Source: M3007 sp044226205
GTDB taxonomy: Bacteria; Bacteroidota; Bacteroidia; Chitinophagales; Saprospiraceae
Assembly (NCBI GenBank): GCA_044226205.1
Contig: JBGAHL010000001.1
Location: forward strand, 417,878-481,877
Length of the DNA stretch: 64,000 nucleotides
Reading direction: 5' to 3'
The position numbers were made by a program, and so were the translations under genes. Below are positions 9,142 to 17,679 of this stretch, in pieces (positions within the stretch are counted from its first letter, which is position 1; each line of letters begins with the position of its first letter). Under the pieces are notes generated by a model. It was given only the letters and a program-made list of their open reading frames with translations, searched no databases and was not told the origin of the DNA.

Positions 9142-9527
9142 AACAGGACATCGCTCAAATTGCGCTCGTCGTGACCGACTACGATGAAGCCATCCGGTTT
9201 TACACCGAAAAACTGGGCTTTGTGCTCCTCGAAGACACCCCGCTTTCTCCGTCGAAGCGATGGGTGCGCGTGGCGCCGCCCGGTTCTTCGACCTGCTGTC
9301 TGCTGCTGGCCAAGGCAGCCAATGCAGAACAACTTGCCTGCGTGGGCAACCAGACCGGAGGCAGGGTTTTCCTTTTTTTACACACCGATCATTTCGAACG
9401 GGATTACGAACGCCTGCTCCGCGAGGGGGTCCGTATCGTGCGCCCGCCCAGCAAGGAACCCTACGGGACCGTCGCGGTTTTTGCCGATCTGTATGGCAAT
9501 TTGTGGGACCTGATCGAGCCTGCATAG
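9138..9527 (+). CDS. VOC/glyoxalase superfamily protein
   Basis: A 129-residue vicinal-oxygen-chelate (glyoxalase I/bleomycin-resistance) domain protein. The two beta-alpha-beta-beta-beta modules are visible: IAQIALVVTDYDEAIRFYTEKLGF at the start (key residues D-Y-D-A-FY-LGF) and the second half with FLFLHTDHFERDYERLLREGV and VAVFADLYGNLWDLIEP. Candidate metal ligands are the His in the second module (HTDHF) and the terminal Glu; the usual first-strand His is replaced by Ala, so metal binding may be altered. The ATG overlaps the acetyltransferase stop by four bases. Specific function is unknown. Confidence 0.85.
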   Translation: MKQDIAQIALVVTDYDEAIRFYTEKLGFVLLEDTPLSPSKRWVRVAPPGSSTCCLLLAKAANAEQLACVGNQTGGRVFLFLHTDHFERDYERLLREGVRIVRPPSKEPYGTVAVFADLYGNLWDLIEPA

Positions 9528-9613
9528 ACACTTATTTTTCAAAAACGCTGCGACCTGTTGCCGTTGAAGCGCGTCTGACGGAGAACTGGAACAATTCCCG
9601 TTTTTGAATCATT

Positions 9614-10954
9614 ATGAAATACATACTCTCTACAATCCTGATGATCACAGGGTTATCTGCTGTTTTCGCGCAAAAATTCTGGCTGACGACCTATTCCTTT
9701 CCGGGCGGGCCCAAAACGAGCATCGCCAGTCTGAACGATTCCACCCTTTTTACCGGGCTCACACACGGCGTCTCGCGCAGCGCCAACGAGGGGCACGACT
9801 GGACGCAAGTTTTGGAATCGGGCCTCATTTTCACCCTGCATACCACTCCCGAAGGGCTTTTATTGGCCGGCGGTCGTGGCAAAATATTCGTGTCGGACGA
9901 CCAGGGGATGCACTGGGATTCCGTCGACCTCGGCCATAATTACCCGGTGGTGCGTTTTGCGCACAATCAAACGGGCGGCCTGTTTGCCATCACCTGCGAC
10001 TCCGACCTCGAACTGGGTTTTGTCGGCGCAGGGGTGTTTTTTTCCAATGACAACGGCCAGTCCTGGGCGCCTCGCAACAACGGCCTCAACAATTACCTCT
10101 GCACCGACCAGATCGACATCGATCAGAACGGGCGGCTTTACCTGACCGTTCGCAATGAATGGTCGAACGGCGAAGGCGGCCTGTTCATTTCCGACGACAA
10201 TGCCCTTCATTGGACGCCCGTCAGCATCGAAATCGACGGCCAGAACGTCATTGAAAACGAGGTGCTGATCCACTCGACTTACGGCTTGAATGTCTCGAAT
10301 CAGGACACACTTTACCTGAGCGTCGAGGGCGTCACGGGCTCGGCTGAAATTCGGCTAAACCTTTGCCGGCACTTGTCGGAACTCACCAGTCCCGGTTTCT
10401 GGAAGATCAACAAGGTGTGGAACGGGGCGAGTTGGTGGCTCGACCGACCGCTTTCAGGGGTGTTTGTCGCCCAAAACGGCGATGCGTACGGCTCCGTGGC
10501 CGGGTCGACCGGCTTCGGGGGCGGTTTTTTCAGGAAAAGCGGAACGGCGGACTGGAACCGTCAGTTGCAAGGCCTGGGGCTCGATGTTTTGGGCTTTTAC
10601 AATGCGCAGATTTTTACCGAGACATCGTCGGGCAAAATATTCATGGTCCAGTATTTTGATGAACGGGTTTACTGGGCCGACACCAGCCAGACGACTGGCG
10701 TTTGGACGCCCGTCCAGTCCGCAGGGCAGTTTAATATTGCCCCCAACCCGGTCGCGGCAGGCGCTTCTTTTCGCGTAAGTTCCGACAGCGAACTCAACCA
10801 CGAAACCGTTTACCTGATTGGCGCAAATGGCGAACTGATCGGCGAAACCCCTTGCTCAGGCAATTCTTTCGTACTGACTGCCCCGTCCCAGGCAGGTTTG
10901 TATTGGGTTTTCATCCGCGGGCGCGCTCAAAGCCTCATCGTTCTTCGCGAGTAA
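9614..10954 (+). CDS. secreted BNR/Asp-box beta-propeller protein with T9SS sorting domain
   Basis: A 446-residue exported protein. Signal peptide MKYILSTILMITGLSAVFAQ is followed by at least four Asp-box-like motifs (SANEGHDW, SDDQGMHW, SNDNGQSW, SDDNALHW), the turn found in BNR/sialidase and photosystem-assembly propellers. From about residue 375 a T9SS sorting domain runs from FNIAPNPV to the end (GLYWVFIRGRAQSLIVLRE). No sialidase catalytic Arg triad is evident, so a binding or structural role on the cell surface is more likely than glycosidase activity. The ATG at 9614 gives the signal peptide directly. It is followed 10 bases later by a small lipoprotein gene. Confidence 0.8.
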   Translation: MKYILSTILMITGLSAVFAQKFWLTTYSFPGGPKTSIASLNDSTLFTGLTHGVSRSANEGHDWTQVLESGLIFTLHTTPEGLLLAGGRGKIFVSDDQGMHWDSVDLGHNYPVVRFAHNQTGGLFAITCDSDLELGFVGAGVFFSNDNGQSWAPRNNGLNNYLCTDQIDIDQNGRLYLTVRNEWSNGEGGLFISDDNALHWTPVSIEIDGQNVIENEVLIHSTYGLNVSNQDTLYLSVEGVTGSAEIRLNLCRHLSELTSPGFWKINKVWNGASWWLDRPLSGVFVAQNGDAYGSVAGSTGFGGGFFRKSGTADWNRQLQGLGLDVLGFYNAQIFTETSSGKIFMVQYFDERVYWADTSQTTGVWTPVQSAGQFNIAPNPVAAGASFRVSSDSELNHETVYLIGANGELIGETPCSGNSFVLTAPSQAGLYWVFIRGRAQSLIVLRE

Positions 10955-10964
10955 AACATGATTG

Positions 10965-11384
10965 ATGAACACATTCCACCTTTTCTCCCTGAGCAGCATG
11001 TTGCTGCTGTTGTGCTGTTCCTGCGGGCAACAACAAGCGCCGGAAAACCATTCGGTATTCAGTCAGAACACTCCCGACAGCCCACTCTACAAAGCCGAAC
11101 TGGCGCGACAAATCCGTGCCATCGGCGCCGACCGGCTCGATTACCACGTGGAAGGCTACACGGAGCGCCAGGGCGAAGCGTATTTATGGGTAAATGTGCA
11201 AGGAGAAGGGCTTTCCGCTATCGCGGAAATGACCGTGCCGGATTGGCAGAAACTGGATAAAATCCGTGAAAATCAAGGACTTGGCTATCGCGGCGCGAAA
11301 CTTGACGGCCTTCGATTCGACATTTTGGACGACTCACCCGAGGTGCAATTCGTCTTCCGCGAGCTCCGGCGGATCATCGACTAA
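10965..11384 (+). CDS. small lipoprotein of unknown function
   Basis: A 139-residue predicted lipoprotein with signal MNTFHLFSLSSMLLLLCCSC; the modified Cys is probably residue 18 or 20, and Gln-rich residues follow. The mature part has a mixed alpha/beta character (GADRLDYHVEGYTERQGEAY, LWVNVQGEGL) with no motif I recognise. An in-frame TTG at 10962 is one codon upstream; I take the ATG at 10965. It follows the T9SS propeller gene by 10 bases and may share its transcript. Confidence 0.65.
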   Translation: MNTFHLFSLSSMLLLLCCSCGQQQAPENHSVFSQNTPDSPLYKAELARQIRAIGADRLDYHVEGYTERQGEAYLWVNVQGEGLSAIAEMTVPDWQKLDKIRENQGLGYRGAKLDGLRFDILDDSPEVQFVFRELRRIID

Positions 11385-11435
11385 ATCCGTGAATAGAAAG
11401 GCCGGACAAACTTTTAGGTCATTGATAAAGCCAGG

Positions 11436-11562
11436 CTACTGGACCTTTTTTTCCCGCAGTCAAACGCAGATTTTTTCGCAGATTTCGCAGATTTCGACAC
11501 CGTGTAAACATTTGCGTAATCTGTTTTACATCTGTGTTTCTCTGGAAAAAAAGGTCCAGTAG
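11436..11562. repeat. 127-bp element with perfect 19-bp terminal inverted repeats
   Basis: CTACTGGACCTTTTTTTCC at 11436-11454 is exactly the reverse complement of 11544-11562. Between the arms are imperfect CGCAGATTT direct repeats (near 11464-11495) and partly complementary copies such as GCGTAATCTG and CATCTGTG. No transposase or convincing frame is inside. The structure resembles a miniature inverted-repeat element or a large intergenic palindromic repeat. It lies between the ends of the converging lipoprotein and fdhF genes. Confidence 0.75.
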
Positions 11563-11590
11563 AGTATGCATAAACCCTTATAAACCCTCA

Positions 11591-11640
11591 TCAACCTTTA
11601 TCAACCTTTATCAACCTTTATCAACCTTTATCAACCCCAA
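11591..11640. repeat. 10-bp tandem repeat (TCAACCTTTA) running into the end of fdhF
   Basis: Four exact copies of TCAACCTTTA occupy 11591-11630, followed by a degenerate copy TCAACCCCAA and preceded by related ACCCTTATAA/ACCCTCA units. The fdhF stop codon (complement of 11621-11623) and its last codons lie inside the array, so the repeat supplies the protein's C-terminal residues. Confidence 0.85.
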
Positions 11641-14374
11641 TAGAATGGCGGTCGGCAACCCGGCGCGCCTTGCGGATACGGACGGCGACGACCTTGTATT
11701 CCGGGCATTTCGCTTCCGAATCGTTGACGTCGGAGGTCACGATATTGACCATCAGTTCGGGGAAATGGAAGGTCGTGCTCAGCACCCCCTCTTTCACTTC
11801 CTCGGTGATGCGCGCCTTGATATCGACCTTGCCGCGGGCGGATTCGACGCAAACCCAATCGCCCTCCGCGATCTGGTTTTTGGCGGCATCGGCCGGGTGG
11901 ATGAGCAGCACGTCTTCCGTCACGATTTGAACGTTGCGCGTGCGGCGGGTCATGGTGCCGGCGTTGTAGTGCTCCAGCACGCGGTTGGTCGTCAGGATGT
12001 AAGGATAGTCCTTTGCGTATTCGAGTATTTCGCGGGTTTCCACGAATTCTCTGAAAATGAACCTGCCTTTGCCGCGCTTGAAGGAGTCCGTATGCAGGAT
12101 TTTGGTATCGTTGCCATCGGGCGCCACCGGCCATTGTTTGCCCTGGCGGCCAAGTTCTTCCCAGCGAACGCCTGCGAAAAACGGCACGATCTGGGAGATT
12201 TCTTCGAGCATGGTTTTGGCGGAATACGGCGGCTGCGGATAGCCCATGCGGTTCATGATGTCCACCATGATTTGCCCGTCCGATTTGGCATTGCCGACGG
12301 GTTTCACCACCTGATTGACCCGCTGAATACGGCGTTCGCCATTGGTAAAAGTTCCTTCTTTTTCAAGGAAAGAAGCCCCCGGGAGTACGATATCGGCCAG
12401 TTTGGCGGTTTCGGTCATAAAAATCTCCTGAACGATGAGCAGGTCGAGCGCGTTCAGAGCGGCTACTACCTTGTTGGTATTCGGGTCGGACTGCACCAGA
12501 TCTTCGCCCATGACCCAAAGCACCTTCAAGTCGCCGGCAAGGGCGGCATCGTACATTTCCGGTATTTTGAGACCGACGTGGTCGGGCAATTTTGCCCCGC
12601 CGTAAAAGGCCTCGTATTTGGCAATAATATCGGGTTGGGTCAAATCGAGATAACCGGCGCCCTGGTAGGGCTGCACGCCCATATCGGCCATGCCCTGCAC
12701 GTTGTTTTGGCCGCGCAGAGGATTGACGCCACAGCCGCGTTTGCCCACGTTGCCGGTGAGCATGGCGAGGTTGGCGATCTGGATCACCGCGTAGGTGCCC
12801 TGATAATGCTCCGTCACACCCAGGCCGTGGAACGACATGGCGGCATTGGCCGAGGCATAGGCACGGGCAGCGGCGCGCACTTTTTCACGCGGCACGCCGG
12901 ACACGGCTTCCAGTTCGTCGATGTTGAGGGCCAGGACGTTCTGCTTGAGTTCGTCAAAGCCCTCTGTGCGGTTTTCAATAAATGACTTGTCTTCAAGCCC
13001 TTCTGAAATAATGTAATACAACATCATGTTCAGCACGGCGATATTGGTGCCGGGGCGCAATTGCAAATGGTAGTGGGCGTAGCGGGCGATTTCAGTTTCC
13101 CTCGGATCGATCACGATCAGGGTTTTGCCCTTCATGGCCTGCTGTTTGATTTTGGCGCCCGTGACCGGGTGGCCTTCCGTCGGATTGGCGCCGATCACCA
13201 TCATACAATCGGTGAATTTGAGGTCCTCGATCGAGTTGGTGGCCGCGCCGGTGCCGAAAGTCCGCTGCATACCGATGGCTGTGGGCGAATGGCAAACCCG
13301 CGCGCAACCGTCGATATTGTTCGTCCCAACGACGGCACGGATAAACTTCTGCATCAGGTAGTTCTCCTCATTGGTACAGCGCGACGACGAAATGCCGGCA
13401 ATCGCATCGGGGCCGAATTGAGCGCGGGCCGAGGTGATTTTTTCTGCAATAAGATCGTACACTTCATCCCAGCTGGCTTCTACAAATTCGCCGTTTTTCC
13501 TGATCAGCGGCTGCCGCAGCCGATCCGGGTGATCGTAGAAGGAAAAGGCGTAACGGCCTTTGAGGCAGGTGTGGCCTTTGTTGACCTCTGCGTCCCAGGG
13601 CGCCTGAATACTGAGCACTTTACCGTCTTTGACGCTGACGCTCAGGTTGCAACCCACGCCGCAATAGGTACAAATGGTTTGCACCTTGTCTTGTCCGACC
13701 AGCGATTTGGATTGAAAAACGTCGGAGATGGCCGAAGTCGGGCAAGCCTGCGCACAGGCGCCGCAGGAAACGCAATCCGACTCCAGAAAACTCTGGTCGA
13801 TGCCTTTGATGATGCGGCTGTCGAAGCCGCGGCCTTCCACCCCGAGGACAAATTGCCCCTGTACTTCGTCGCAAGCCCGCACGCAGCGGTAGCACATGAT
13901 GCACTTCGACATGTCGGAGGTCATGTACGGGTGGCTAAGGTCTTTTTGCCGGTCGAGGTGATTTTTGCCCTCCGGGTAACGCACCGAACGGATACCCACG
14001 CGCGCGGCAGTGTCCTGCAACTCGCAGTTACCGTTCACTTCGCAGGTAAGGCAATCCAGCGGGTGGTCGGTAAGTACCAGTTCGATCAGGTTTTTGCGAA
14101 GTTTTTGCACCTCGGGCGACTCGGTGAACACGTACTGGCCGGCCTCCATCTGGGTGTGGCAGGCGGCTTTCATGCGGCGTGGCCCGTTGGCTTGCAGCGC
14201 GACTTCCACGCTGCACACCCGGCAGGCGCCGTATGCTTCGAGATTGGGGGCGTCGCAGAGCGTAGGTACGCTGTCGCGGCCGAAATGGCGACGGGCAACC
14301 TGGAGTATGGTTTCGCCCGGCTCGAACGTACAGGGTTGGCCATTGATATAGGCAACAGTGGTCAGGTCAGACAT
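11621..14374 (-). CDS. fdhF: formate dehydrogenase catalytic (alpha) subunit, NuoG-like N-terminus
   Basis: A 917-residue molybdopterin (Mo/W-bis-MGD) enzyme that interconverts formate and CO2. The order is: a [2Fe-2S] ferredoxin domain (FEPGETILQVARRHF; GACRVCSVEV near residue 52), the His-Cys iron-sulfur segment (TDHPLDCLTCEVNGNCELQ near 100), two [4Fe-4S] clusters (CIMCYRCVRAC; CVSCGACAQACP), a fourth cluster at CTYCGVGCNL near 236, and the MopB catalytic domain. The active-site Cys-His is in GCARVCHSPTAIG near residue 361, so this is a Cys, not selenocysteine, enzyme. It ends with the molydopterin-dinucleotide-binding domain. It follows its diaphorase subunit by 11 bases. This layout marks a cytoplasmic NAD-linked formate dehydrogenase. 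Confidence 0.93.
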   Translation of the reverse strand: MSDLTTVAYINGQPCTFEPGETILQVARRHFGRDSVPTLCDAPNLEAYGACRVCSVEVALQANGPRRMKAACHTQMEAGQYVFTESPEVQKLRKNLIELVLTDHPLDCLTCEVNGNCELQDTAARVGIRSVRYPEGKNHLDRQKDLSHPYMTSDMSKCIMCYRCVRACDEVQGQFVLGVEGRGFDSRIIKGIDQSFLESDCVSCGACAQACPTSAISDVFQSKSLVGQDKVQTICTYCGVGCNLSVSVKDGKVLSIQAPWDAEVNKGHTCLKGRYAFSFYDHPDRLRQPLIRKNGEFVEASWDEVYDLIAEKITSARAQFGPDAIAGISSSRCTNEENYLMQKFIRAVVGTNNIDGCARVCHSPTAIGMQRTFGTGAATNSIEDLKFTDCMMVIGANPTEGHPVTGAKIKQQAMKGKTLIVIDPRETEIARYAHYHLQLRPGTNIAVLNMMLYYIISEGLEDKSFIENRTEGFDELKQNVLALNIDELEAVSGVPREKVRAAARAYASANAAMSFHGLGVTEHYQGTYAVIQIANLAMLTGNVGKRGCGVNPLRGQNNVQGMADMGVQPYQGAGYLDLTQPDIIAKYEAFYGGAKLPDHVGLKIPEMYDAALAGDLKVLWVMGEDLVQSDPNTNKVVAALNALDLLIVQEIFMTETAKLADIVLPGASFLEKEGTFTNGERRIQRVNQVVKPVGNAKSDGQIMVDIMNRMGYPQPPYSAKTMLEEISQIVPFFAGVRWEELGRQGKQWPVAPDGNDTKILHTDSFKRGKGRFIFREFVETREILEYAKDYPYILTTNRVLEHYNAGTMTRRTRNVQIVTEDVLLIHPADAAKNQIAEGDWVCVESARGKVDIKARITEEVKEGVLSTTFHFPELMVNIVTSDVNDSEAKCPEYKVVAVRIRKARRVADRHSIGVDKG

Positions 14375-14385
14375 GGCGGATCAGT

Positions 14386-16026
14386 TCAGTTTTTAAAATA
14401 CGGCTTCAATTCAGGTTCAAAATACTGGAGCGCATTTTTGACCGGGAGCGGAATACCGCCCCCCAGCGCGCACAAAGAGCCTTTTTCGAGCGTATCGAGC
14501 AGGTCGTTGAGCAAATCGCGATCAATGCGGTAATCGGAGGTGTAGGCTTTTTGAAAAAGTTCTTTTCCCCGAACGGAGCCGATTCGGCAAGGGAAACATT
14601 TGCCGCAGCTCTCATGCGCGGTAAAAGCGAACAGGTGTTCGATGTATTTGATCAGCGGGAAACGCTCGGGAACCGACAAAATGGAGGCATGGCCGAGCAA
14701 AAAGCCGTTTCCGGAAAAAGATTCGAAATCGATCGTGAGGTCGTTCACGCGGGAAAGCGGCACCAGTCCTCCCAGCGGACCGCCGATGTGCAGGGCCTTG
14801 ACCGGCTCTTTAAAGCCGCCGCCCAGCTCGTACACGGCAAACGACAGGGGCGTGCCCATGTCCACCTCGTACAGGCCGGGATTTTTGAAATGGCTGTCGA
14901 GCGACAGGAGTTTGGTGCCGCTCGATTTGGCTGTGCCCACCGATTTGAACGCCTCGCCGCCTTCCTGCGCGATGAAAGGCAGATTGGCCAGCGTTTCCAC
15001 GTTGTTGACGGCCGTCGGCTTGCCATAAAGGCCGTATTGCGCCGGAAACGGCGGCCGCGTCCGCACCTCGGGTCGGTTGCCTTCGATGGAGTTGAGCAAG
15101 GCCGTTTCTTCGCCGCAGATATAGGCGCCCTGGGCTTTGACCACTTTCAGGCGGAAGGGAAAAGGCTGCCCTTCGGGCGTATCGAGCGGGAAAAGATTGT
15201 TGAATTGTTCCGCTACCCGGCGCGCGATCGCGATCGATTCGGGGTACTCGGCGCGGATGTACACCACGCCCTCGGTAGCGCCCGCAATGTAGCCGGCCAA
15301 AGCCATGCCGGCCATGAGCAGATGGGGCTGTTCTTCCAGGATGTAGCGGTCGGAGAATGCCCCGGGGTCGCCCTCGTCGGCATTGCAGACGATGTATTTC
15401 TGGTCGGCCTGTTCCTTGCGGACCGTGTCGAGTTTGATGGCCATTGGAAAACCTGCGCCGCCACGACCGCGCAAACCCGAAATTTTCAAGGATTCCAACA
15501 ACGTGTCGGCGCCGCGGCCGAGCCAAACCGGCAGCAAACGCAGGCATTCTTCGAGGCTGAGGGCATTGTCTGTGAGAATGCCTCGCCCGTGATTTTTGAT
15601 GATGTATTGGGCCGGGCGGCTTTCAGTTTCGTGGCGGCAAATCGCCGGAATGGCGTCCGCTTCGGCGCCCGAATGGTTCTGACCGTCGACGTGGAAAGCG
15701 CGATTTTCGTAACAACGGCCCAGGCAGTACACCGGCCCCACCGCCTCGGCGCCAAATTGCGCTTCGAGCTCGTGCCGAACGGCATCCTGCGTACCTGCCA
15801 GCAGGCAGGCGCTCCCGGCGCAGTAAAAACCTTTTTTACCGCTGTTTTCGGGGTTTAAAAAATCATAAAAAGAGGCCGTTCCGTAAGTGGATGCATTGCC
15901 GATCAAAAACTTTCCGGCTACCTCGCGGTAGCGCTGATCGTCGGGGCCGCCGTCGGCCGGCAGCTGCTCGAAAAGATTGTCGTCGAGACCCTTGCGGGCC
16001 GACAGGTTGCGTATATTCTTCGACAT
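14386..16026 (-). CDS. formate dehydrogenase diaphorase subunit, NuoE-NuoF fusion
   Basis: A 546-residue NADH-binding subunit that passes formate electrons to NAD+. The N-terminal 130 residues are a NuoE-like thioredoxin fold with all four cluster cysteines (CAGSAC and CLGRC, near residues 71 and 104), so a [2Fe-2S] cluster is likely. The rest is NuoF-like: the FMN/NADH glycine-rich GLRGRGGAGFP near 187, CNADEGDPGAFSDRY near 215, ICGEETALLNSIEGNRP near 303, an SLBB segment, and the [4Fe-4S] motif ESCGKCFPC with a later LCALGGG Cys. The frame extends upstream to 16152; I choose the ATG at 16026, which begins the recognisable N-terminus. A TACTTTTA (complement of 16047-16054) could be its -7 box. 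It is first gene of the fdh pair. Confidence 0.92.
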   Translation of the reverse strand: MSKNIRNLSARKGLDDNLFEQLPADGGPDDQRYREVAGKFLIGNASTYGTASFYDFLNPENSGKKGFYCAGSACLLAGTQDAVRHELEAQFGAEAVGPVYCLGRCYENRAFHVDGQNHSGAEADAIPAICRHETESRPAQYIIKNHGRGILTDNALSLEECLRLLPVWLGRGADTLLESLKISGLRGRGGAGFPMAIKLDTVRKEQADQKYIVCNADEGDPGAFSDRYILEEQPHLLMAGMALAGYIAGATEGVVYIRAEYPESIAIARRVAEQFNNLFPLDTPEGQPFPFRLKVVKAQGAYICGEETALLNSIEGNRPEVRTRPPFPAQYGLYGKPTAVNNVETLANLPFIAQEGGEAFKSVGTAKSSGTKLLSLDSHFKNPGLYEVDMGTPLSFAVYELGGGFKEPVKALHIGGPLGGLVPLSRVNDLTIDFESFSGNGFLLGHASILSVPERFPLIKYIEHLFAFTAHESCGKCFPCRIGSVRGKELFQKAYTSDYRIDRDLLNDLLDTLEKGSLCALGGGIPLPVKNALQYFEPELKPYFKN

Positions 16027-16172
16027 GGATATGTGGTAAGGGCTTCTAAAAGTACCGGCTTTTTGATGTTTTCTGCGAAAAAAGAAACGATTGTGTCGCC
16101 AGAACCGCTTCCGGGGCAATTTTACAATAAAATATGATCTTTGGCCGCTCATCTCAAACGGATAAATCCGGC

Positions 16173-16718
16173 ATGAACACTTTTATCGCCATTCTTCGGG
16201 GCATCAATGTCAGCGGCAAAAACATGATCAAAATGCCGGAACTCAAAGCCCTGTTTGCCGACTCGGGTTTTGCCTCCGTGCAGACTTATATTCAAAGCGG
16301 AAACGTGGTTTTTTCCGCCCCCGAAACCGTGGAGGCGCAACTCGCCGCCTCGATTGAAAAAGCCCTTGCAGACCGTTTCGGCTTCGCCGTTCCCGTTTTG
16401 GTCAGAACGAGCGAGGAATGGGCCCTCGTGTTGCGTAACAACCCTTTTTTAGCGGAAAAAGACATCGACCCGGCCTTTTTGCACGTCACACTGCTCGACT
16501 GCCAGGCCGGGCCGGAAGCCATTGACAAACTGATGCATTACCAATACGAACCCGACCGCTACCGCCTCGAAGGCAGAGCGGTTTATCTGTATTGCCCGGG
16601 CGGTTACGGCAACACCAAACTGAGCAACGCTTTTTTTGAAAGCAAACTCAAGGTGCGTGCCACTACCCGCAACTGGAAGACAATGAACGAATTATACCAA
16701 CTTTCCCTCACAGTTTAA
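16173..16718 (+). CDS. DUF1697 family protein
   Basis: A 181-residue cytoplasmic DUF1697 protein. The N-terminal signature is complete: IAILRGINVSGKNMIKMPEL near residue 4, followed by GFASVQTYIQSGNVVFSA near 32; the C-terminal KLSNAFFESKLKVRATTRNW (key residues KL, FE, L, T-T-R-W) near 148 is also typical. Function is not established. The ATG at 16173 gives the standard N-terminus; the frame is open to 16134 without similarity. It is divergent from the fdh operon and followed 21 bases later by a DUF1295 gene. Confidence 0.88.
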   Translation: MNTFIAILRGINVSGKNMIKMPELKALFADSGFASVQTYIQSGNVVFSAPETVEAQLAASIEKALADRFGFAVPVLVRTSEEWALVLRNNPFLAEKDIDPAFLHVTLLDCQAGPEAIDKLMHYQYEPDRYRLEGRAVYLYCPGGYGNTKLSNAFFESKLKVRATTRNWKTMNELYQLSLTV

Positions 16719-16739
16719 AACTGACCGAACTACCCTGTC

Positions 16740-17657
16740 ATGCTTCGTACGATCCTCGTTTTGCTCGCAACCCTGATCGCCCTGCCCATCGTCGCCATTT
16801 ACTGGGATCAACCGCTTTCGGCGGAGATCGCCGCCACTTTGCACCGCCTGGTGTACATCATGCTGGGGGTGGCGCTCACCTGTTTTGTCGTGAGTGAAAT
16901 CACCGGCAATTGCAGCCAGGTGGACAAACTGTGGAGCGTCGTGCCCGTCGTGTACGTCTGGACGGTCGTCCTGGCTTCCGATTATTCGCCCCGACTGGTG
17001 CTGATGGCCGTTCTGGCAACGCTTTGGGCCGCCAGGCTCACCTACAATTTCTGGCGGCGCGGCGGCTACGACTGGCTCCCCTGGCGCGGCGAGGAAGACT
17101 ATCGCTGGAGCGTATTGCGCCAGAATCCTCTGCTCAAGGGACGCCTGCGCTGGGGACTGTTCAACCTGTTTTTTATTTCCCTTTACCAGAACAGCCTGAT
17201 CCTCTTGTTCACCCTGCCCACCCTCGTGGCCTGGCAGGGCAGCGAACGCCCCCTGGGCATTTTCGACGGCGTGGTTGCGGGTTTGTTTCTGACGTTTTTG
17301 TTGTACGAAACCATCGCCGATCAGCAGCAGTACAACTACCAGACGGAGAAATACCGCCGCATCGCCGCCGGCGAACCGCTCGACGGCGAATACGCGGCCG
17401 GTTTTTGTCGCACGGGCCTGTGGTCGGTGGTGCGCCACCCCAATTACGCCTCGGAACAGGCCATCTGGCTTTGCTTTTACCTGTTCAGCGTGGCGGCCAC
17501 AGGGCGCTGGCTCAACTGGTCGCTGGCAGGCGCTATTCTGCTCATGCTGCTGTTTTTGGGCAGTTCGGATTTTAGTGAAAAAATCTCGGCCGGCAAGTAT
17601 CCCGCTTACGCGGAATACCAGCGGAAAGTGCCCCGTTTTTTGCCAAAACTGTGGTAA
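16740..17657 (+). CDS. DUF1295 / steroid 5-alpha-reductase-like membrane protein
   Basis: A 305-residue integral membrane protein of the DUF1295 family, related to steroid 5-alpha reductases and isoprenylcysteine methyltransferases. There are about seven hydrophobic segments. Family motifs: a CSQVDKLWSVVPVVYVW block near residue 59, LWAARLTYNFWRRGGYDW near 95 (key residues R-L-T-N-F-RGGY), EDYRW near 119, a D-Q-Q-Q-Y cytoplasmic loop near 195, and the C-terminal GLWSVVRHPNYASEQAIW near 226, where R-H-P-N-Y marks the likely NADPH-contacting site. The substrate is probably a membrane lipid, but which one is not evident. Confidence 0.85.
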   Translation: MLRTILVLLATLIALPIVAIYWDQPLSAEIAATLHRLVYIMLGVALTCFVVSEITGNCSQVDKLWSVVPVVYVWTVVLASDYSPRLVLMAVLATLWAARLTYNFWRRGGYDWLPWRGEEDYRWSVLRQNPLLKGRLRWGLFNLFFISLYQNSLILLFTLPTLVAWQGSERPLGIFDGVVAGLFLTFLLYETIADQQQYNYQTEKYRRIAAGEPLDGEYAAGFCRTGLWSVVRHPNYASEQAIWLCFYLFSVAATGRWLNWSLAGAILLMLLFLGSSDFSEKISAGKYPAYAEYQRKVPRFLPKLW

Positions 17658-17679
17658 AAAGGGTTGACAAACGCCTGAT

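Noticed and set aside
10965..11384. Assignment of the small lipoprotein to a known family
   Set aside because: Only the signal peptide is clear; the mature sequence has no motif that I could tie to a family.
13061..14533. 490-codon open frame antisense to fdhF
   Set aside because: Shadow frame spanning two real genes' coding sequence, without domains.
16027..16172. Possible riboswitch between the fdh operon and the DUF1697 gene
   Set aside because: No conserved aptamer core or long stem can be recognised; it is probably only a divergent promoter region.
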